Notes: generated from the sequence alone by a model not told the origin. A stretch of DNA of 64,000 bases from Anoplolepis gracilipes (GCF_047496725.1 NC_132972.1:11981001-12045000); one strand, 5' to 3'; shown: positions 1-13,981, counted from the first letter of the stretch. Translations and numbers: made by a program.

Positions 1-570
1 AATCATAAACCGAAAAAATCAAAGCTCTCCTTAAATATTTTCCCTATGGTTGTAGAATTTAAACCTTAACATAAAATTGTTTGTCACTCTTAACACTTGT
101 TCCCTAAGGTAACGCGAACTAAATTTGTCAGAAAACGCGAACTTCGCTGGTTTTGTCTCGCAAACGGAGCTGTAATGGATATTACACGACATAGAATCAG
201 ATTTAAATCCACCCTAAATACATTGTGTGGACTTTGACTGCCTTCACGAAGACCGTTTCTGCGAACGTACAAGCTTCTAGGTTGGGAGAAACGACTGCAA
301 TAGGGCACCATACTCTGCGAACGAGTTAGTGCGAAGTGCCGCGCGCCGTTGCCATAACAGTAACTGTACTATACCTGTGGAAATGTATAGATTGAGGATG
401 TGAAGGCAGAATGGAAGGCAGGATATCACAGACTTCGTTGGCGTTCATTTCATCGAATATCCGCGAATATCCTCCTGCAGTATATACCTCGATTCGCCAC
501 GCGGTTTATGACACCTTCTTCGAATAGGTGGGCGGTTAACGCCTTATAATTTTTTACGTAGCATACAGAC
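1..570. other. Unique block of moderate GC, no supported gene
   Basis: From about position 90 the base composition is clearly less AT-rich than the following spacer and CpG is frequent. A 73-codon open frame on the minus strand (90-311) has no recognisable domain and both strands are interrupted outside it. No tandem repeat or foldback is visible. It could be conserved regulatory DNA or part of an exon whose gene continues outside the window; nothing in the sequence decides this. Confidence 0.4.
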
Positions 571-1900
571 ACTTACAATGCATCTATTGGAGCTTGCGTA
601 GCATGTGTAGAGGCCACCTCCATATTTTAGTTATAATAATATACTCTAGGCAAATGTGATCTGCATAGTTATTAAATATTTGCCTATATTTATCTATCTT
701 ACAGCCATCGAAGATTTCATTCTGTCTTTGATTTACATTGGAAAGTATTTTCACTTTAAAATTCATATTAATTATTTGCTATTTTTTACAAAATATCGTA
801 CAAATATCTTAAAATTTTCTTTTACATATTGAGCTTGTTTTATTATAAATAATAATAATATCGTTTGTAATTTTTAAGTATTTTTTAGGTAAATTCTACT
901 GTTTCTATTGTTCGTAAATTGTGCACATACATATGTGTGTTTACTCTACATTTTTGTCATGCTATTTTGAAATTCTGAATTTTTTAATTAAATGTATCGC
1001 ATTGACTGAAAAAGTTTTTGTATATTTATATTTTATACATACAATTGATTAAAAGCATATTTTGTATAATAAAAGCTTTTAAAAAATGATATTGAATGAA
1101 GAGAGAAAATGCATAACATTCATATATTTTATACATATATTTACTTTCGATTGCTGTCAACCGCAAATTGGCAAAAAGAATATGTATTTCACCAAACTTG
1201 GTCGGTTGTTGTATTTTGATGTCAATGCTTTAGAATGCTACATATTTCTTTTTTTTGATAGCTCTTAAAATTCTTCTAACAAGTTTGATAAATTACAAAA
1301 GTTAGTTCTAACTTTTATATATTTTCATAATTGTTTAATATTGTTTATGTATTTTAGTTTAATATTGTTGTTTATGTGTATAAGTATCCGTAAATATATT
1401 ATGTTACGATGTACAGTCGTGGGACAAGAAAAGAACACTATTATTTATCTCGTACATTATCCGTTCTATTGATTTTTGACAAGTACAAGCTAAATGGATG
1501 AGCATTAATTTTTCGGTTCTTTTCAACTGTCCATTTGTAGCGATTTTTCTTTTGTATTCTTGTAAATAACATTTTTCATACATGTGCTTTAGTTAAGAAG
1601 CTTTTTAAGTATTAAAGATTACTAGAAAATGCAATAACATGATAAATCAAATAATATGTTTGTAGTATTATCAAACTTTTAATAAAAAAGTATTCATATT
1701 AATTATTTGCTATTTGTGTACAAAATATTTATCTAATATGATAAATAATTAATAAGAGTCCAGGAATTATAATTTCTTACAGTCATATCAGTATAATTAA
1801 TGGTAATTTGTCGTAGACATTTACATATTAATGTTCATATTATGCTAACTACTTATTTGACGTTTCTAAAGAAAAACAATTTACAGAAAAATATCATCGC
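571..1900. other. AT-rich spacer
   Basis: Strongly AT-rich intergenic or intronic DNA with short open frames only. The one structure seen is a pair of about 36-bp direct repeats (761-796 and 1692-1728), listed separately. No RNA gene or protein similarity is recognised. Confidence 0.6.
761..1728. repeat. Pair of short dispersed direct repeats
   Basis: The segment at 761-796 recurs at 1692-1728 with only small differences; both begin ATTCATATTAATTATTTGCT and end in ACAAAATAT. The copies are about 930 bp apart in the same orientation. They may be the ends of a decayed element or a small duplication; the DNA between them shows no coding content. Confidence 0.5.
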
Positions 1901-2350
1901 GTTATTTTCATAGAGGAAGTTCCATTGATCTCAATCTTCCTCATATACTCATCAAATGTACGGTCTCGCGATATTTCCAGCGGACAGTGAACTCGCGGAA
2001 AATTTATGAGTCTGCAAAGTATCGTGAATCTGACTTTTTGATTTCACGCTCTTGCGCATAAAGCACATCAACTCGTATTTGCGTCGGTAGTAATACGAGA
2101 CAGCCAAATCTCCGATATAGGCGAACATTCACGAACTATACTCACGCGCGCACAAATCCGATGTCTCGTTTATTTATGAGTCGCGCGAATATACCTTTCC
2201 GGATTTTATAACCTGGGACCACCTTCGCCATGCTGCCAACGTCTTTGAATACTCATTTCTTTTGGAAATGATGATGCCGACGTATCTGGAGAACGTGTGA
2301 ACTCTCCTCGACTACTCGGAAGCAATAAATCGTACCTTATATTTACGCGA
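1901..2350. other. GC-richer CpG-containing block, candidate regulatory DNA
   Basis: This is a sharp local rise in GC and CpG within AT-rich surroundings. It contains two copies of the octamer TTTATGAG (2003-2010 and 2173-2180), an AT-core site of the kind bound by posterior Hox or Caudal-type homeodomains, but such sites are short and common. No open frame of useful length is present. A conserved non-coding element is the simplest reading; that is inference from composition alone. Confidence 0.35.
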
Positions 2351-3702
2351 CCGTGACGTAAATTACATTTTTAATATCTTTAAAGCGTATTAATATATAC
2401 TATAAAATGATTAATATACTACAAAATGACTACAAGTTTCCTTCTTGTATAGTCGTTGTATCTCGTATAACGTGGAATATGTCTCAATTAAAAGTTATTC
2501 GAATTCAGAAATTAAATCTATATTACAGATAGTTATAATATGCTGAAACGCATAAACTTTTTCTATAAAATATTTTCTCCTTCGTTAATAAATAAATCCT
2601 AACTTTAAAAAAATAATACGATAAGAGACAATAATTAGTCCAACATGTAAAATTTTATCACTACTATAAAATTAATTAGAATTGTGGAGTGAATTATATA
2701 TTGCTTACATCTAATTGTAAGATTAAAATATTAAAATTAAATTTCTATTATATTAATAAATTTAACTTTTGATTTTTTTATTTAATTACAAAAATAAATT
2801 TTAGTGAAATGTTTTTTTTTACTACAAAATTAGAGAAATTTTTTTTTTTTTTTTTGTATAAACCATTTTTTAACTTTGCTCATTACTTTGCATGAGATAG
2901 ATTTAATTAATTTTGGTCTCTACAACTGAAGTACACACTCACGCAATGCACGCACGGCCGTAATAAACTCTGCATTTTCAATTGAAAAAATTATCATTTA
3001 GCGGAAAGGAATATTTTCAAATGCTCGTTACACATTTATGAAATCCGTTACGCTAATCCGCGAAGAGATAACTGGGTTTAAGGCAAAATGTAAATTACTT
3101 TAGCTAAAACACACTCCTGTTTATTGAATTATTGTTCACTTATCTGGCGTTAATGTTTTTATTTGCAAATTGCAATTTGTTCATTTTTGATAAACAGATT
3201 ATTTATATATCTATTTATTTATAAGTTTTTTTTATAAATATTAATCGCACATGAGATACATATACTTATTATACTCGGTTCTATTAATTTTAATTAAGTT
3301 TACAAAGAACTTACGAACATGTTATTAAATATTGGTTATTTACTTTGAGCACACCTTGCGCTGATCTCGTGACAGCCAAAATTGATTAATTCAACGTAAA
3401 ATTAATTTAAACATGTATATGAGTGATTATACTCTCTATTATGGAAGAATATAAAATGAGATACAATTTGCAATATAAATCGTTAAGAAAACCGTCCTGA
3501 TTTTATATGAATAGAAACTCGTCAAAACTAATTTAATTCACTAGTACTGAGAATAAATATGTAATAGCTTTTGATGTAACTTTTTTTTGCTATTACCGTA
3601 TGGTATTACAATATTTTTCTTATATGTTTGATTTAATCTGCTGTTTAACGTTTAAATTCAGTATTATGCCGATGAAAATAAACGTATATGATTCAATATT
3701 GA

Positions 3703-3704
<2 letters not shown>

Positions 3705-3736
<32 letters not shown>
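3705..3736. repeat. (TG)16 microsatellite
   Basis: About 16 uninterrupted TG units. Likely polymorphic in length; no associated gene. Confidence 0.95.
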
Positions 3737-3739
<3 letters not shown>

Positions 3740-4406
3740 ACATATGTATTGGTTATTAAAAATATATTTTGTTACCAAAAATATATTCGTTAGATATTAA
3801 TTATTATTCGTGTTAAGTGTATGTACATGTTCAGATATATTAAAATCCACAATATTAAAATATGTACTATTAAAATAATTATAATTAAGAATAAAAAAAG
3901 GAGATAAAAATAACCTTAATTAAAGTTTATTATTGACAATGTCAATTTTAAAATAAAATCAATTTATTTGATATTTTATTATGATTAATTCGTTAATATA
4001 ATCACACTTAAATAAAATATATCATAGAAAAAAAGTAAACTCTGAACAAATCTTACTATTTTAACGAATATTTCACAGTACTTAGATTATATCTACAATA
4101 TTTTTTTTTACATTTTATATTGTTATATAACTTCTATTACGTTTTAAGAACCTTTAGTAATTAGAAATTTACATTAAAATAAAAATGAAGATAGTCTTAT
4201 ATCTATTAGACTGACAACTATATCTTTTTTCTATGATTCTTTTAACAATTAATACAGTCTAATAACAGTTTTTTTACAATAGAAACATAGCTACGGGAAA
4301 ATAATTTTTTATCAAGTTCATCAAATACAATTCTGTATACGCTTCTTTAGTCTTTTAGGTACATTTATTAAAATAGAATGTTGTGCTGTGATAAATGAGA
4401 GAATGT

Positions 4407-4434
4407 TAGAGAGAAAGAGAGAGAGAAAGAGAGA
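4407..4434. repeat. GA-rich purine tract
   Basis: Imperfect (GA)n/(GAAA)n tract of about 28 bp. GA repeats can bind GAGA-type factors in insects, but there is no promoter context here. Confidence 0.7.
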
Positions 4435-4839
4435 TGAAACTATATACAGTACATAGCAGTTTCGTACAGAGGATGTAAATTACAGAGAGATTGAATTTGA
4501 CAGCTATTTATATTCTGCATGAGAGAGTCAGGAAGTTATAGGAAATTCTTATTTTTTTCTTAGTTTTTAATATATAATATGTTTCAACGCGCGCACAAAA
4601 TGAAAAGAAAATGCTTTTATAATTTTATACATTATGTCTTTACAAAAATTAATTTTTAAATACTACATTTAGAATTTTTTTTATATTAAAAAGGGGACTT
4701 TCTATTTATTCTCTATATCGCTCAGAATTAAAATTATATTTTAATATCGTAAGTTTATAACACATGCGCATTGACATAAAATTAAAAAATAATTTACATT
4801 TAACATATTTCAAAATATCACTCGCAAAAGTTTAGCATT

Positions 4840-5110
4840 ATCTCAAGTTTGTCACAGTCGGTTATGTTACGTTTCAGTAATTACACCGCGTTAATTTATT
4901 CGGCTGAAAGCCGACGATTGTCAAAATGTCATTTGTAATAATATAATGATGTAAAATCCCGCACTCAGTAATAGCTCGCGCTTGACTCTCACGAAATGGC
5001 AATCCGCTTACATAGCTTAATTATGAAATATGCCCACGTTGGCCTTCTTAGCTCTCGTTTCCGATGGCAGGACCTATTTCACGACGGCTCTTAGAGTGTA
5101 TTTGTCATTA
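4840..5110. other. Small GC-richer block
   Basis: CpG-containing unique sequence of about 270 bp with a short hairpin around 4910 (CGGCT, three-base loop, AGCCG). No open frame of note. Possible conserved non-coding element; composition is the only evidence. Confidence 0.3.
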
Positions 5111-7319
5111 TGTTGCGCATAGGATAGCAAATATAAATACACATAAATTCTGTGATTTGGAGTAATGAACTGCATCTGTGATCGCTTTTAAGGTGATAGT
5201 GAAGTTTAGTTTCGGTTCATAAGAAACTTCTTTGTAGAATATTGCAATGTATATTTGCTAGAAAAATATTAAATATATTAAAGAGTTAGCAAAACTAAGT
5301 AAGGAAAAGGCTGTGCGAGTAGCTCTTAATTCTCTTTTTTAATTCTGTCAAATATATAAGATGAAAACATATTATAGATTATTTAATCGATATTTAGATG
5401 TAAATATCTGTTAAAGTAAAACTCACATTTAATATATTTATCATAATTAGAATATGAATTATAAATATCGATAAAGAAAATGAAAATTAATTTGTTGTTA
5501 AATATTTAAAGAAAACATAAAATTGATAAATGTTTGGTAAAATATCTAAAATATAACATTATGTTAACTAGTCAAAATTAATTTAATTCAGTCTTTATGT
5601 AATTAAATATAAACACAACTATATAAATCATTAAACTAGTATTTTGGGAAAACAACATTTCGAAAATAAATTTTTATATAATTAAATTTTTTTTTTAATC
5701 TTAAAGCTTTTATAATCGAATAATTAAATTAATATATCGTAGATGTACTTTAATATGTTTGATATGTTGTAAAGTGACACTTTCAAAAGGAAGGGAGCTT
5801 AAAATCTTAAAACAGCTTTGGCTGCTAAAGTCCTTCCATGTTATATTATAGTAGCGCTTGTTGGCATACACGCAGTTTGAGAACATCTCTAATTTATTAA
5901 CATCAGGTCGTGCGACTAAGAGGAGTCGGCCAAACGGAGCTAGTGGTCGAAGTAGAGCCCATTTCAGAGAAATGGCGATAGAGACAGATAGAGAAGCAAT
6001 GCGAGAGAGTAACATAGGTTATATCGTCTGTAACATTCGTCTTGCTGTGACAAGGCAGCAAATTGCTTTTGAGAGCGTTAAATTAATGCTCATGACATAT
6101 CTTGCACGTAGCCACGAATCTTCTGCATAAGAAGACACGTCGTCCAAAGCATATATCGACTCGGAAACACATTCATGAATATGTTGACTGAATGGATATG
6201 AAACAATCATAACGGATATGAGTTAATCGAGCAATCAGATTAAAATAGTTTTCTCTACTTGTCATCGTGTACGTATACATAGTGAAACTTTAAACATTAT
6301 CGATCAGTATCTTTTCATTTAAAATGAAAATGATGTTCTATTGAATAATTTTTACAGTTTGATTGTTATTCTTCAGATCATCTTAAAAAAAAAAAAAAAG
6401 AAAATAATTATGTATAATTGTATATATACAATCTTCCGAGTACTTGAATATAATTTATATGTCAACCAATCTCTCTGATATTTTTTCTATTACATTTCTT
6501 ATATCTTAAAAGTTATTTAAATTTCACAAGATTTGGATCGTAAAGCTAACACAAAAATGTATATTTTTAAAGTGTATATATATAATATACCATATATAAA
6601 TTATCATTAAATCTCTCTTTTCATTTTATTTAGATTACATATTTTAGTTCATTATTTTCAACTTTTAACTATCTTGAAAATTTATATCATGACATATATA
6701 ATTATGTATTTCAAATTAATATTAAATTATAATATTAAATTTATAATATTTAATTAAATTATAATACGTATGTCAAAAATAGCATCCACTTGCAAATAAT
6801 CAACAGGTCATACCATAAAAACAAATGGAGTACAATTAATACATAATATTTATTCATGTTAATCTTTTCAAACATCATATTTAGTATCAGATATTCTACG
6901 AAACCATTCTTCATCTACCCTCGTAAAAGTTTTGTTGCAATAGAGATTTTTATGATATATCTACTTTGTATAACATTTTATAGAAAACGAAGTCTTACAT
7001 TTCTTCAAGTTTGATAAAGAACGAAACACTATCGGTTTGCCTATTCTCGTGAGAGTTATAGTACTTCATACTCGTACAATGTTTACGTATCTATATGTAT
7101 AGTAAGATTTCTTTATATTTAAATTTTTTTATCAAAGCAATTAAATAGATTTATTAAATTTGAATGAAGATTAAAAAGTATTGTTACATGTCGTTGTGTA
7201 TGCATAAAGTAGCTAAAAAAGTTTTGTGGCATTTCGTGGAATCAAGTGTCCAGAAATGAATAAATCTCTTTCAATAAATGAACATATGAGTATTCGTGTA
7301 TAATTAATATAATTTTTTA
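5111..7319. other. AT-rich spacer with one moderate-GC patch
   Basis: Mostly AT-rich. A patch at about 5840-6190 is less AT-rich and has overlapping open frames of 60-100 codons on both strands, none recognised. A 15-base A run lies at 6385-6399. An AT-only run of nested short palindromes lies near 6715-6765. No gene is supported. Confidence 0.55.
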
Positions 7320-7700
7320 TCTTCTTTCGACCGCGAGTCGACAGTTTTTCTCCGATTAAACGGCTGATACCAAGCTGCCATCAGTATGTAAAACGCGACG
7401 TTCCTGTAGTAAGATTTCCCGAGGGACTCGTGGTTTATCCACGCGCTAGGTGACTGTGTGTCCCTTCCCGTTCTGGAGAAACTTTATTTTTAAAAGTCGT
7501 GTGCAAACTCCCGCGCGCGATGCCCCTCTCTCTAACCACTACGGCCACTACATCACGCAGTTCACTTCCGTTAAACATTAAGGAAGATTGCATCTGCAAT
7601 AGATTAGAAAGTTTCTAGATGGAGATGAGCAGGGCAAATTTACGGCGCTTGCGGTTATCTCATTATGCGACACTTTTTATTTACGATGTAATGTTCAATG
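7320..7700. other. GC-richer CpG-containing block, candidate regulatory DNA
   Basis: One of the clearer composition islands: about 380 bp with many CpG dinucleotides and no repeats. Stop codons break all frames, so it is not a coding exon of any size. It may be an insect conserved non-coding element or an untranslated exon. Confidence 0.35.
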
Positions 7701-8000
7701 ATTACTCTCATGTGAGCGTAATATTATTCTCCTAGATCTAAGTTTTTTTATACTAGTTTGCAAAATCTCCTTAGTGTATTGAACAATAGATACTTTTTAA
7801 ATTTAAGATGACTTACACTTTTAAATATTACATTTGCTTAATGATTGGTAATATGTTGTGCTGTTACTAATACTAATACGAAGATTAATAATTTCTCAAA
7901 AAGCAATAACAGTGATTTGTCTTATTTAGTAAAGTTAAATAGTTTGCAGATTTTGAATTCTAAATAATCGTATAAGGAGAGAATAGATTTATCTTCTCAT

Positions 8001-8060
<60 letters not shown>

Positions 8061-9039
8061 ATATCTGTTTTTACAATACGCGTTATAATACGAAGATGCA
8101 ACATGGCATATTAAATAAAGAGGAAATTGTTATTCGAAAAATAATATAATAATTTTTACTTTATATTTACATTAGTATTTTTATATTCGTTCAACTGTAT
8201 ACTAACATACAACATTGCGTTCGTATTTACATTTGTTTATTAACTGCAATATATGTGTAATATACACATGGTAGGTCAAATTCTTCTGGTTATTAAATGT
8301 TCTCAAACTAAATTTTAATTAAACTTTAATAAAACTTTAATTTTTATTGAAATTTGATTAAAATAATTTTTGTGATGATAACTTTTAAAAAATTAATTTT
8401 CCATTAAAGTTCTAAAATGTTATTTCTAATTTAGTATTTTTGTTTGATAAGTTAATAATAAAATTCATAACTGAATTTTTTAACTTAATTTGCTAGAATT
8501 ATTTTGAAAATTAATAACAAGAGGAGTTCTAGAACTCTTCTATAAGGGATGCATTGAGAATTTTAATTAAAAAAATACTTTTACAAAAGATGAAGTGCCA
8601 ACTCGGAGTTATTAAAATAGATGATGATATGTTTAATCAATTTAAGTTTAATAAGTGTATCTTTAAACTAAAAAATTTGAAAAATACATAGCATTTTTTT
8701 ACTACTAACAGCAAGAATTGATGTTTTCTAATGATTTTTGACAAATATTAAATTTTTAATTATTTAAAATAACTGTTACCCATTAAAAGTTCACACATTG
8801 TTTTATTTGTTGATTACCTCACTTACTTATTCTCATTCGACCTATTAAAAGAAACATTTCAAACAAAAACAAACAAACTTGACGTGTAATATAATCTCAG
8901 AAAAATAATACTTGATTATTAATAAATAGTAATGTAAACTGTATAACTAAAAAGTAGATAAAACTGTGGCAGCATAGAAAAATTAAAAAACCATCGTTTC
9001 CAATTTTTGTCTTCTTTTGGCAAACTCTAAAGTTTCTTC
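7701..9039. other. AT-rich spacer with CT microsatellite
   Basis: AT-rich DNA containing the (TC)27 tract at 8004-8057 and a perfect 14-bp palindrome (GAGTTCTAGAACTC, 8524-8537). No gene is recognised. Confidence 0.6.
8004..8057. repeat. (TC)27 microsatellite
   Basis: Uninterrupted TC/CT repeat of about 54 bp, flanked by pyrimidine-rich bases on the left. Likely variable in length between individuals. Confidence 0.95.
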
Positions 9040-9400
9040 TTATCGGTATAAGATGTAAGAGCACTTAGCGTTAGACCGACCACTTTTGCGAAGGGCCCTT
9101 AAACGGTAGGTATCGTATACGGAACACGTTTTAGAGTAACACATTCCCGATGAGCGAATATCGCGTGGATGCGGTACAAACTAAAATCTCGTGCTATCGG
9201 GATTCTCGCGGCAGCGAGAGACGGCGACTGTAATCATATGCGTTGAAGGGAATGTAGGACAACGATGGTGACAAAGACGGGATTGGGAGTATCCCGCTCG
9301 ATTCCCATGCATGTTACTTCAGTTATCGCTCTACTCGCGTCTCACGAACGATCGATCCTGGAGCGTAATACCATTCGCAGCTTAATATCAAATTAGATGA
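9040..9400. other. GC-richer CpG-containing block, candidate regulatory DNA
   Basis: Unique sequence rich in CpG between AT-rich spacers. It contains short inverted motifs (for example TCTCGCGGCAGCGAGA near 9203) but no long open frame. Composition is the only evidence for function. Confidence 0.35.
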
Positions 9401-10960
9401 AATCACTTCGATTATGGCTCCAATTATCAAACGATATCGTCTCTAATGCATCAGAAAATCAACATTGTCAATATATGCCATTCAAACGCATTAATGCTAT
9501 GAGAGCGAGAGATAATGCAAGAAAGCATATATTCGACATAACTTTTAAGATCTATTTTTTTTTTATATCAAAAGCAACTTGAATTAAATAAGCCTAACTT
9601 AATAATATAATATCGTTATAATATTTATTATATTTGATCATGTAATAGATGAAACAGATAGAGAAAAAAAGGCATAAACTAAACTTAAGTAGTGATATAA
9701 TCAATCTTGAAAAAAAAGCAAAGAAAAATTTAACTGTGCTTTATATTTAATAAAATAATTTGTTATGTTAAATTTAAAAAATCTTAAAAATTATTTTTAA
9801 CATACTACAGATAAAATAATTTTAGTATAAAAAAATATAAAATTTTATTAAATTCTTTATAAAGATTTGACTAAACCTTATGCGATAAAAAGTTTCGCTA
9901 TAGATAATTCGAATGTAATAAAATTATAGTAATTTATAATTAAAATCTTATTATTTTTCTTGAGACACTTGTCAATTTTTATTATAAATATTTTAGTTTG
10001 CTATTAAAAAAGATAATCGTTTTTATACGTCTATTATTGATTCAGAATGATTGCTTTATCATAATACTGATGCACATTATTATGCGTTAGTATTAATATT
10101 ATTCTAAAGATTACAAGAAACTAGTGTTTCCTATTTTCTAGAATATTATATATTCACATATCAATACTTTGATATTTTTTGATCTTACTTTCTATTTATG
10201 TATGATGTTATAAAGAAGTCTCTGAATATAGAATGCTTATCAAAATAATGTTTTTCATATAATATCGCAATGAAACTTTCTTTTTTGACAGTAGAAGCAT
10301 TTCCTAAATGACTTTCGTGATTGAGAGAGAAAATTCTTTATATTCTTTCTTTTAAATCTTATATTTATTTTTTATATCTTAATTTCGTTAAATTATCTCT
10401 CAAACTTAAAACAATTGAAAATTAAGTTTTGCATGTTCCATTTTTTTGCAACTTTTAAATTATATTTAATTAATTTAATACGGATTTATTTGACAATTTT
10501 TATATAACTGTGAATATAAACTAATGGAAAAGAAATGTCGTTTTATTTAAATTGTTGTTACGAGGTATTATTTTTGCACAATTTTAACGCTTTAGGAATA
10601 TGTGCTTCATTTTTAACCGTGAGCGTTCTCGCAATTTGCAATTCAACGACTTTTATAAAGATGAATGATCTGAAAGACGGAAAGGGATGAATAGCGCAAA
10701 GTTCTTTTTATATAAACATTTTTAAAGCACAGAAATTTGCAAAATGTTTTTAGTTTGAGATGAGTGAAAATGGCGCACTTCTAAATAATCCTCCTATATT
10801 AACATTCCAACGTTCACATGTACTCTTGAACGTAAAATAATAAGCGTATGGAAATATGTTTTGTGCACACATAGCACGTGCATTGAATCTCACAAATTCC
10901 ACTGTTATACATTTACGCAATGAAGAAACCTCAAGGGGATTAAAAGTCATCCTTTAAACT
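9401..10960. other. AT-rich spacer
   Basis: AT-rich DNA; the short open frames at its two ends (61-66 codons) have no recognisable similarity. No repeat above simple AT runs is seen. Confidence 0.6.
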
Positions 10961-11540
10961 GTCTCCTTGTATAATAAATCCGACTTCTAATCGAGGAAGC
11001 GCTCCTCTCTCCAAACACATTTCATTTTGTCATATTTTGCACGGTTCTGAAAAAGTTGCAAGAGTAAATTTTCTATCCTTCTTCCCCTTCTTTTTCCTTC
11101 TTTCTACTTTCTCTTCAAATTCTGATCCTCCCTTACGCATTCATCTCTCTCCGCAGACCGACGAAACTAAATTACGTGTTTTCGAGCGCACCGGCGTTGC
11201 CGTTACTCGGAAACTTTTCCATTTTAAATAAGAATAAATTCAGATCCGGAGTTCTTAGAGAGCCTGTGCGAGAAAAGCTCGCGGCTCAACGGGGGCAACA
11301 GGACACTCTCAGTTACTTCTCTTTTAAAGAAGAAAACGAAGGCGGTCTTCCTTTCCTGACGTTATGTCGCGGAGCAAGGCAGCGAATCTCGTGCCGTCAC
11401 CTGCATATGAATTTCACAGGGCGCAGCTTGAAGTAGATTTTCCGCTTACCTATTTCACACCGTGATTACATGGTGACGCAGCTCTAAGGAAAAATGTTTC
11501 GTAGTAATTCTTCGCGATTTTATTATGTCATGGTTTTCTC
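10961..11540. other. GC-richer block with pyrimidine tract
   Basis: The block includes a C/T-rich tract (about 11077-11155) followed by CpG-rich unique DNA to about 11440. Overlapping plus-strand frames of 64 and 86 codons (11037-11231, 11176-11436) are open, but their products are low-complexity or unrecognised. The tract followed by ...CTCCGCAG at about 11150 could imitate a splice acceptor. There is not enough to call an exon. Confidence 0.3.
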
Positions 11541-12628
11541 TAGTCGCACGCAACTTTTGCATTGAAAGAAATATAAATCATGGTTATTTTACCATGATTT
11601 TGAAATTTTTTAATGCTTGAAAATATGTGACAATATATGGCTCAGTGTACATATATAAATTGAAAATATATGGTAAGCCCTTTTATGAAAATAAGAATAA
11701 ATTTTAAATAGAAGAAATGCTCTCCCTAAATGATCTTCGTATGATTGAAATAAAAAATTTGAAACTTTCCATAAAATTGCATTTAGAATATCTAAGCGTA
11801 TGTACACTTTAATTTTTGTTTTGTCTTATTTTAGAAATATTGACATATTAGCTATTTTCTGGTTTTTATATGTATACTTTTATATTTTAAATATTTATAA
11901 CAATTTTTTATAAATATTTTGAAACACCTTTTTTTTAATTTCAACACTGTTTTTTTATTCTAACCGCAAAACAATTTTTAATTTCAACAAAAAGGATTTA
12001 TTTATTAAAAGAAAAGTATTTTTATACGCTCATAAATAATTTTCATTAAAATTCCAAATAATAAATTAGTGATGCAAATACGATTAAATTGTTTATTTAT
12101 TATTTTAGTGCATTTTGTAATAATTTTCTTTGATACTGAAGAGCATACGTAAGGAATATTATTCTTTGAAAATCGAGTAAAGCAGGAAAATCAGAATAGA
12201 TCGACGGTTAAAAAGAAACGGAAAATCAGCTTACACTTGTCAAAAATCACTTTATCCTACAATATGTACATATATATAAGATCTAAATGCTTTTTCATTG
12301 TGTCACGATTTTACGTCATGGTGTTAACATATTGAGGAATACTTATACATAATACAATAATCTAATTACAAATTTTTTTCGTTATACATATCATATTCTA
12401 TCAATTTTATTAAATATTGTTTAATTAATAATTTTGCCTTAAAATTTCAAATAAAAATCTATTCCGTAATTTTGTATAATAATTATTTTTTGCAGTAAAA
12501 ATTTAATTTACTTTTTGCTAGCAAAAATTTAAATTAAATGTTATTATTTTTATGAAATTAAAAAATCCGTAACCATTTTAATTTACGATCGATTGAAAGA
12601 GATAAAGTTTTGTATGTTATCCCGTTAA

Positions 12629-12652
12629 TTTTTTTTTTTTTTTTTTTTTTTT
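12629..12652. repeat. 24-base poly-T run
   Basis: Uninterrupted T24. It could be the tail of a minus-strand retroposed transcript, but no target-site duplication or gene-like sequence is attached, so it is listed as a homopolymer only. Confidence 0.9.
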
Positions 12653-13062
12653 GAAAGTTCACGTGAATGTTTGCAAACAAAGAAGTTAGTAATTATTTAC
12701 ATTAACGGACACATAATTTTTACTCAACGGATAATTCGATGGTTTTAATCTTGATATATACATAGAGGTGAAAATACTGATTAATGTATTTATAATTGCT
12801 TATATTTTAATCGATCTCATATAGTTTCTGAGATATATTTATTTGAATTTAATTCTTTTATATTCTTAATATTTCCATGTCCTCTTTTTATCTATTTTTC
12901 TGTTACTATTTAAATTTAATATAATAAATATGAAATAAATGACGAGGCAAAAGTGTATAATGATACAGCTCTACGGATTCTATGGATTTGAAATTTTTTA
13001 CAATTTACAATTATTAGGCAAATTTCAATCTCAATACATCGTCCAATATTTTCGTACAAAAC

Positions 13063-13179
13063 AAAGTCTATAATTATACAATTCCATATGGATTTGCTGC
13101 GCAAAGCAAGATCTCCACACATTGCCTGTTGTTTTTTATGCTGTTTTGAAATAAAGTCTATAATTGTATAGTTCCATAT
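13063..13179. repeat. Two 27-bp direct repeats, 90 bp apart
   Basis: AAAGTCTATAATTATACAAT plus seven more bases at 13063-13089 recurs at 13153-13179 with two substitutions. The spacing is 90 bp. This may be the trace of a small tandem duplication whose remainder has diverged. Confidence 0.6.
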
Positions 13180-13963
13180 ATGTAATTTTGTAACTTTTCA
13201 CGTCAAACAAAATCTTATGTTATTTATTGTTTCGTATCAAAATAACCATATGATGTAGACTGAATCTTACTTTGTAAGGAAGATTATAAATTTATATAAT
13301 TAATTATTTATATAATTAAGACCTCATTATGCGGCGAAAATATGTGTGTGAAGTAATTTTTTTAATAATTACATGGATATCTTAAAAATTACGAGATCGT
13401 CGTAAGAAAATGTTATATAATCAGTATTTTTAGTACTACACATATAGTATATCAAAAAATTCGAAATCATTAGAAGTCTGTTTCTTTCTTTTATAACTCT
13501 TTTAATTTTCTAAATATTTAAAATTTTTTTTCAAGATACATATTTCTAAGAAATCGGTAAACAAAAATTCGAAAAACTAAAATCTTTATAAAGTTATTAT
13601 ATATAATAACGTTCGACGAATCAAAATGTAAGTCACTTTCTCTCATTGTATCATTGATATCATACATTCTTAACAATGTGTAAATAATGTCTATTGCAAT
13701 ATTTGATTTATACTGCCATACACTATAAAACAATTTCTACCGTTAGCGAGAAATTGGATTCTGCACGAAACGCTTTATCCAAGCCCGAACTTCATACTTT
13801 ATCGACCCACATTTACTTTAGTCCGTTTGCTCTTTCCGACCGCGCGCCAGCAAACTACAAATTCGGGACTTGCGATATGTTTACAGTTCGCCGTTTGTAC
13901 TTTATCATAAATGGAATCGCGCGAGAGCGCCGGCTGGCCGCACACCATGATTATGTCGGTTCT

Positions 13964-13981
13964 CGCGTGCGCGCGCACGCG
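13964..13981. repeat. 18-bp perfect CG/CA palindrome (Z-DNA-prone)
   Basis: CGCGTGCGCGCGCACGCG is perfectly self-complementary and strictly alternates purine and pyrimidine, which favours left-handed Z-DNA. It lies inside a CpG-rich block. Confidence 0.85.

Larger units (their letters stand above)
2351..4839. other. AT-rich spacer with simple repeats
   Basis: Long AT-rich stretch without coding content. It holds a 17-base T run (2839-2855), a (TG)16 microsatellite (3705-3736) and a GA-rich tract (4407-4434). Nothing else is recognised. Confidence 0.6.
11541..13739. other. AT-rich spacer with poly-T and a 90-bp-spaced repeat
   Basis: AT-rich spacer containing a small hairpin (ATCATGGT/ACCATGAT, 11577-11598), a 24-base T run (12629-12652) and a pair of 27-bp direct repeats at 13063 and 13153. 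No gene is recognised. Confidence 0.6.

Noticed and set aside
3705..3736. Regularly spaced repeats suggesting a CRISPR array
   Set aside because: All regular repeats in the window are microsatellites or two- to three-copy duplications; none has the repeat-spacer pattern, and the DNA is eukaryotic in character.
5751..5766. miR-190-like string (ATATGTTTGATAT)
   Set aside because: Only 13 AT-rich bases match and no hairpin partner lies nearby.
12629..12652. T24 run as the tail of a processed retrogene
   Set aside because: No gene-like sequence adjoins it and no flanking direct repeat is visible.
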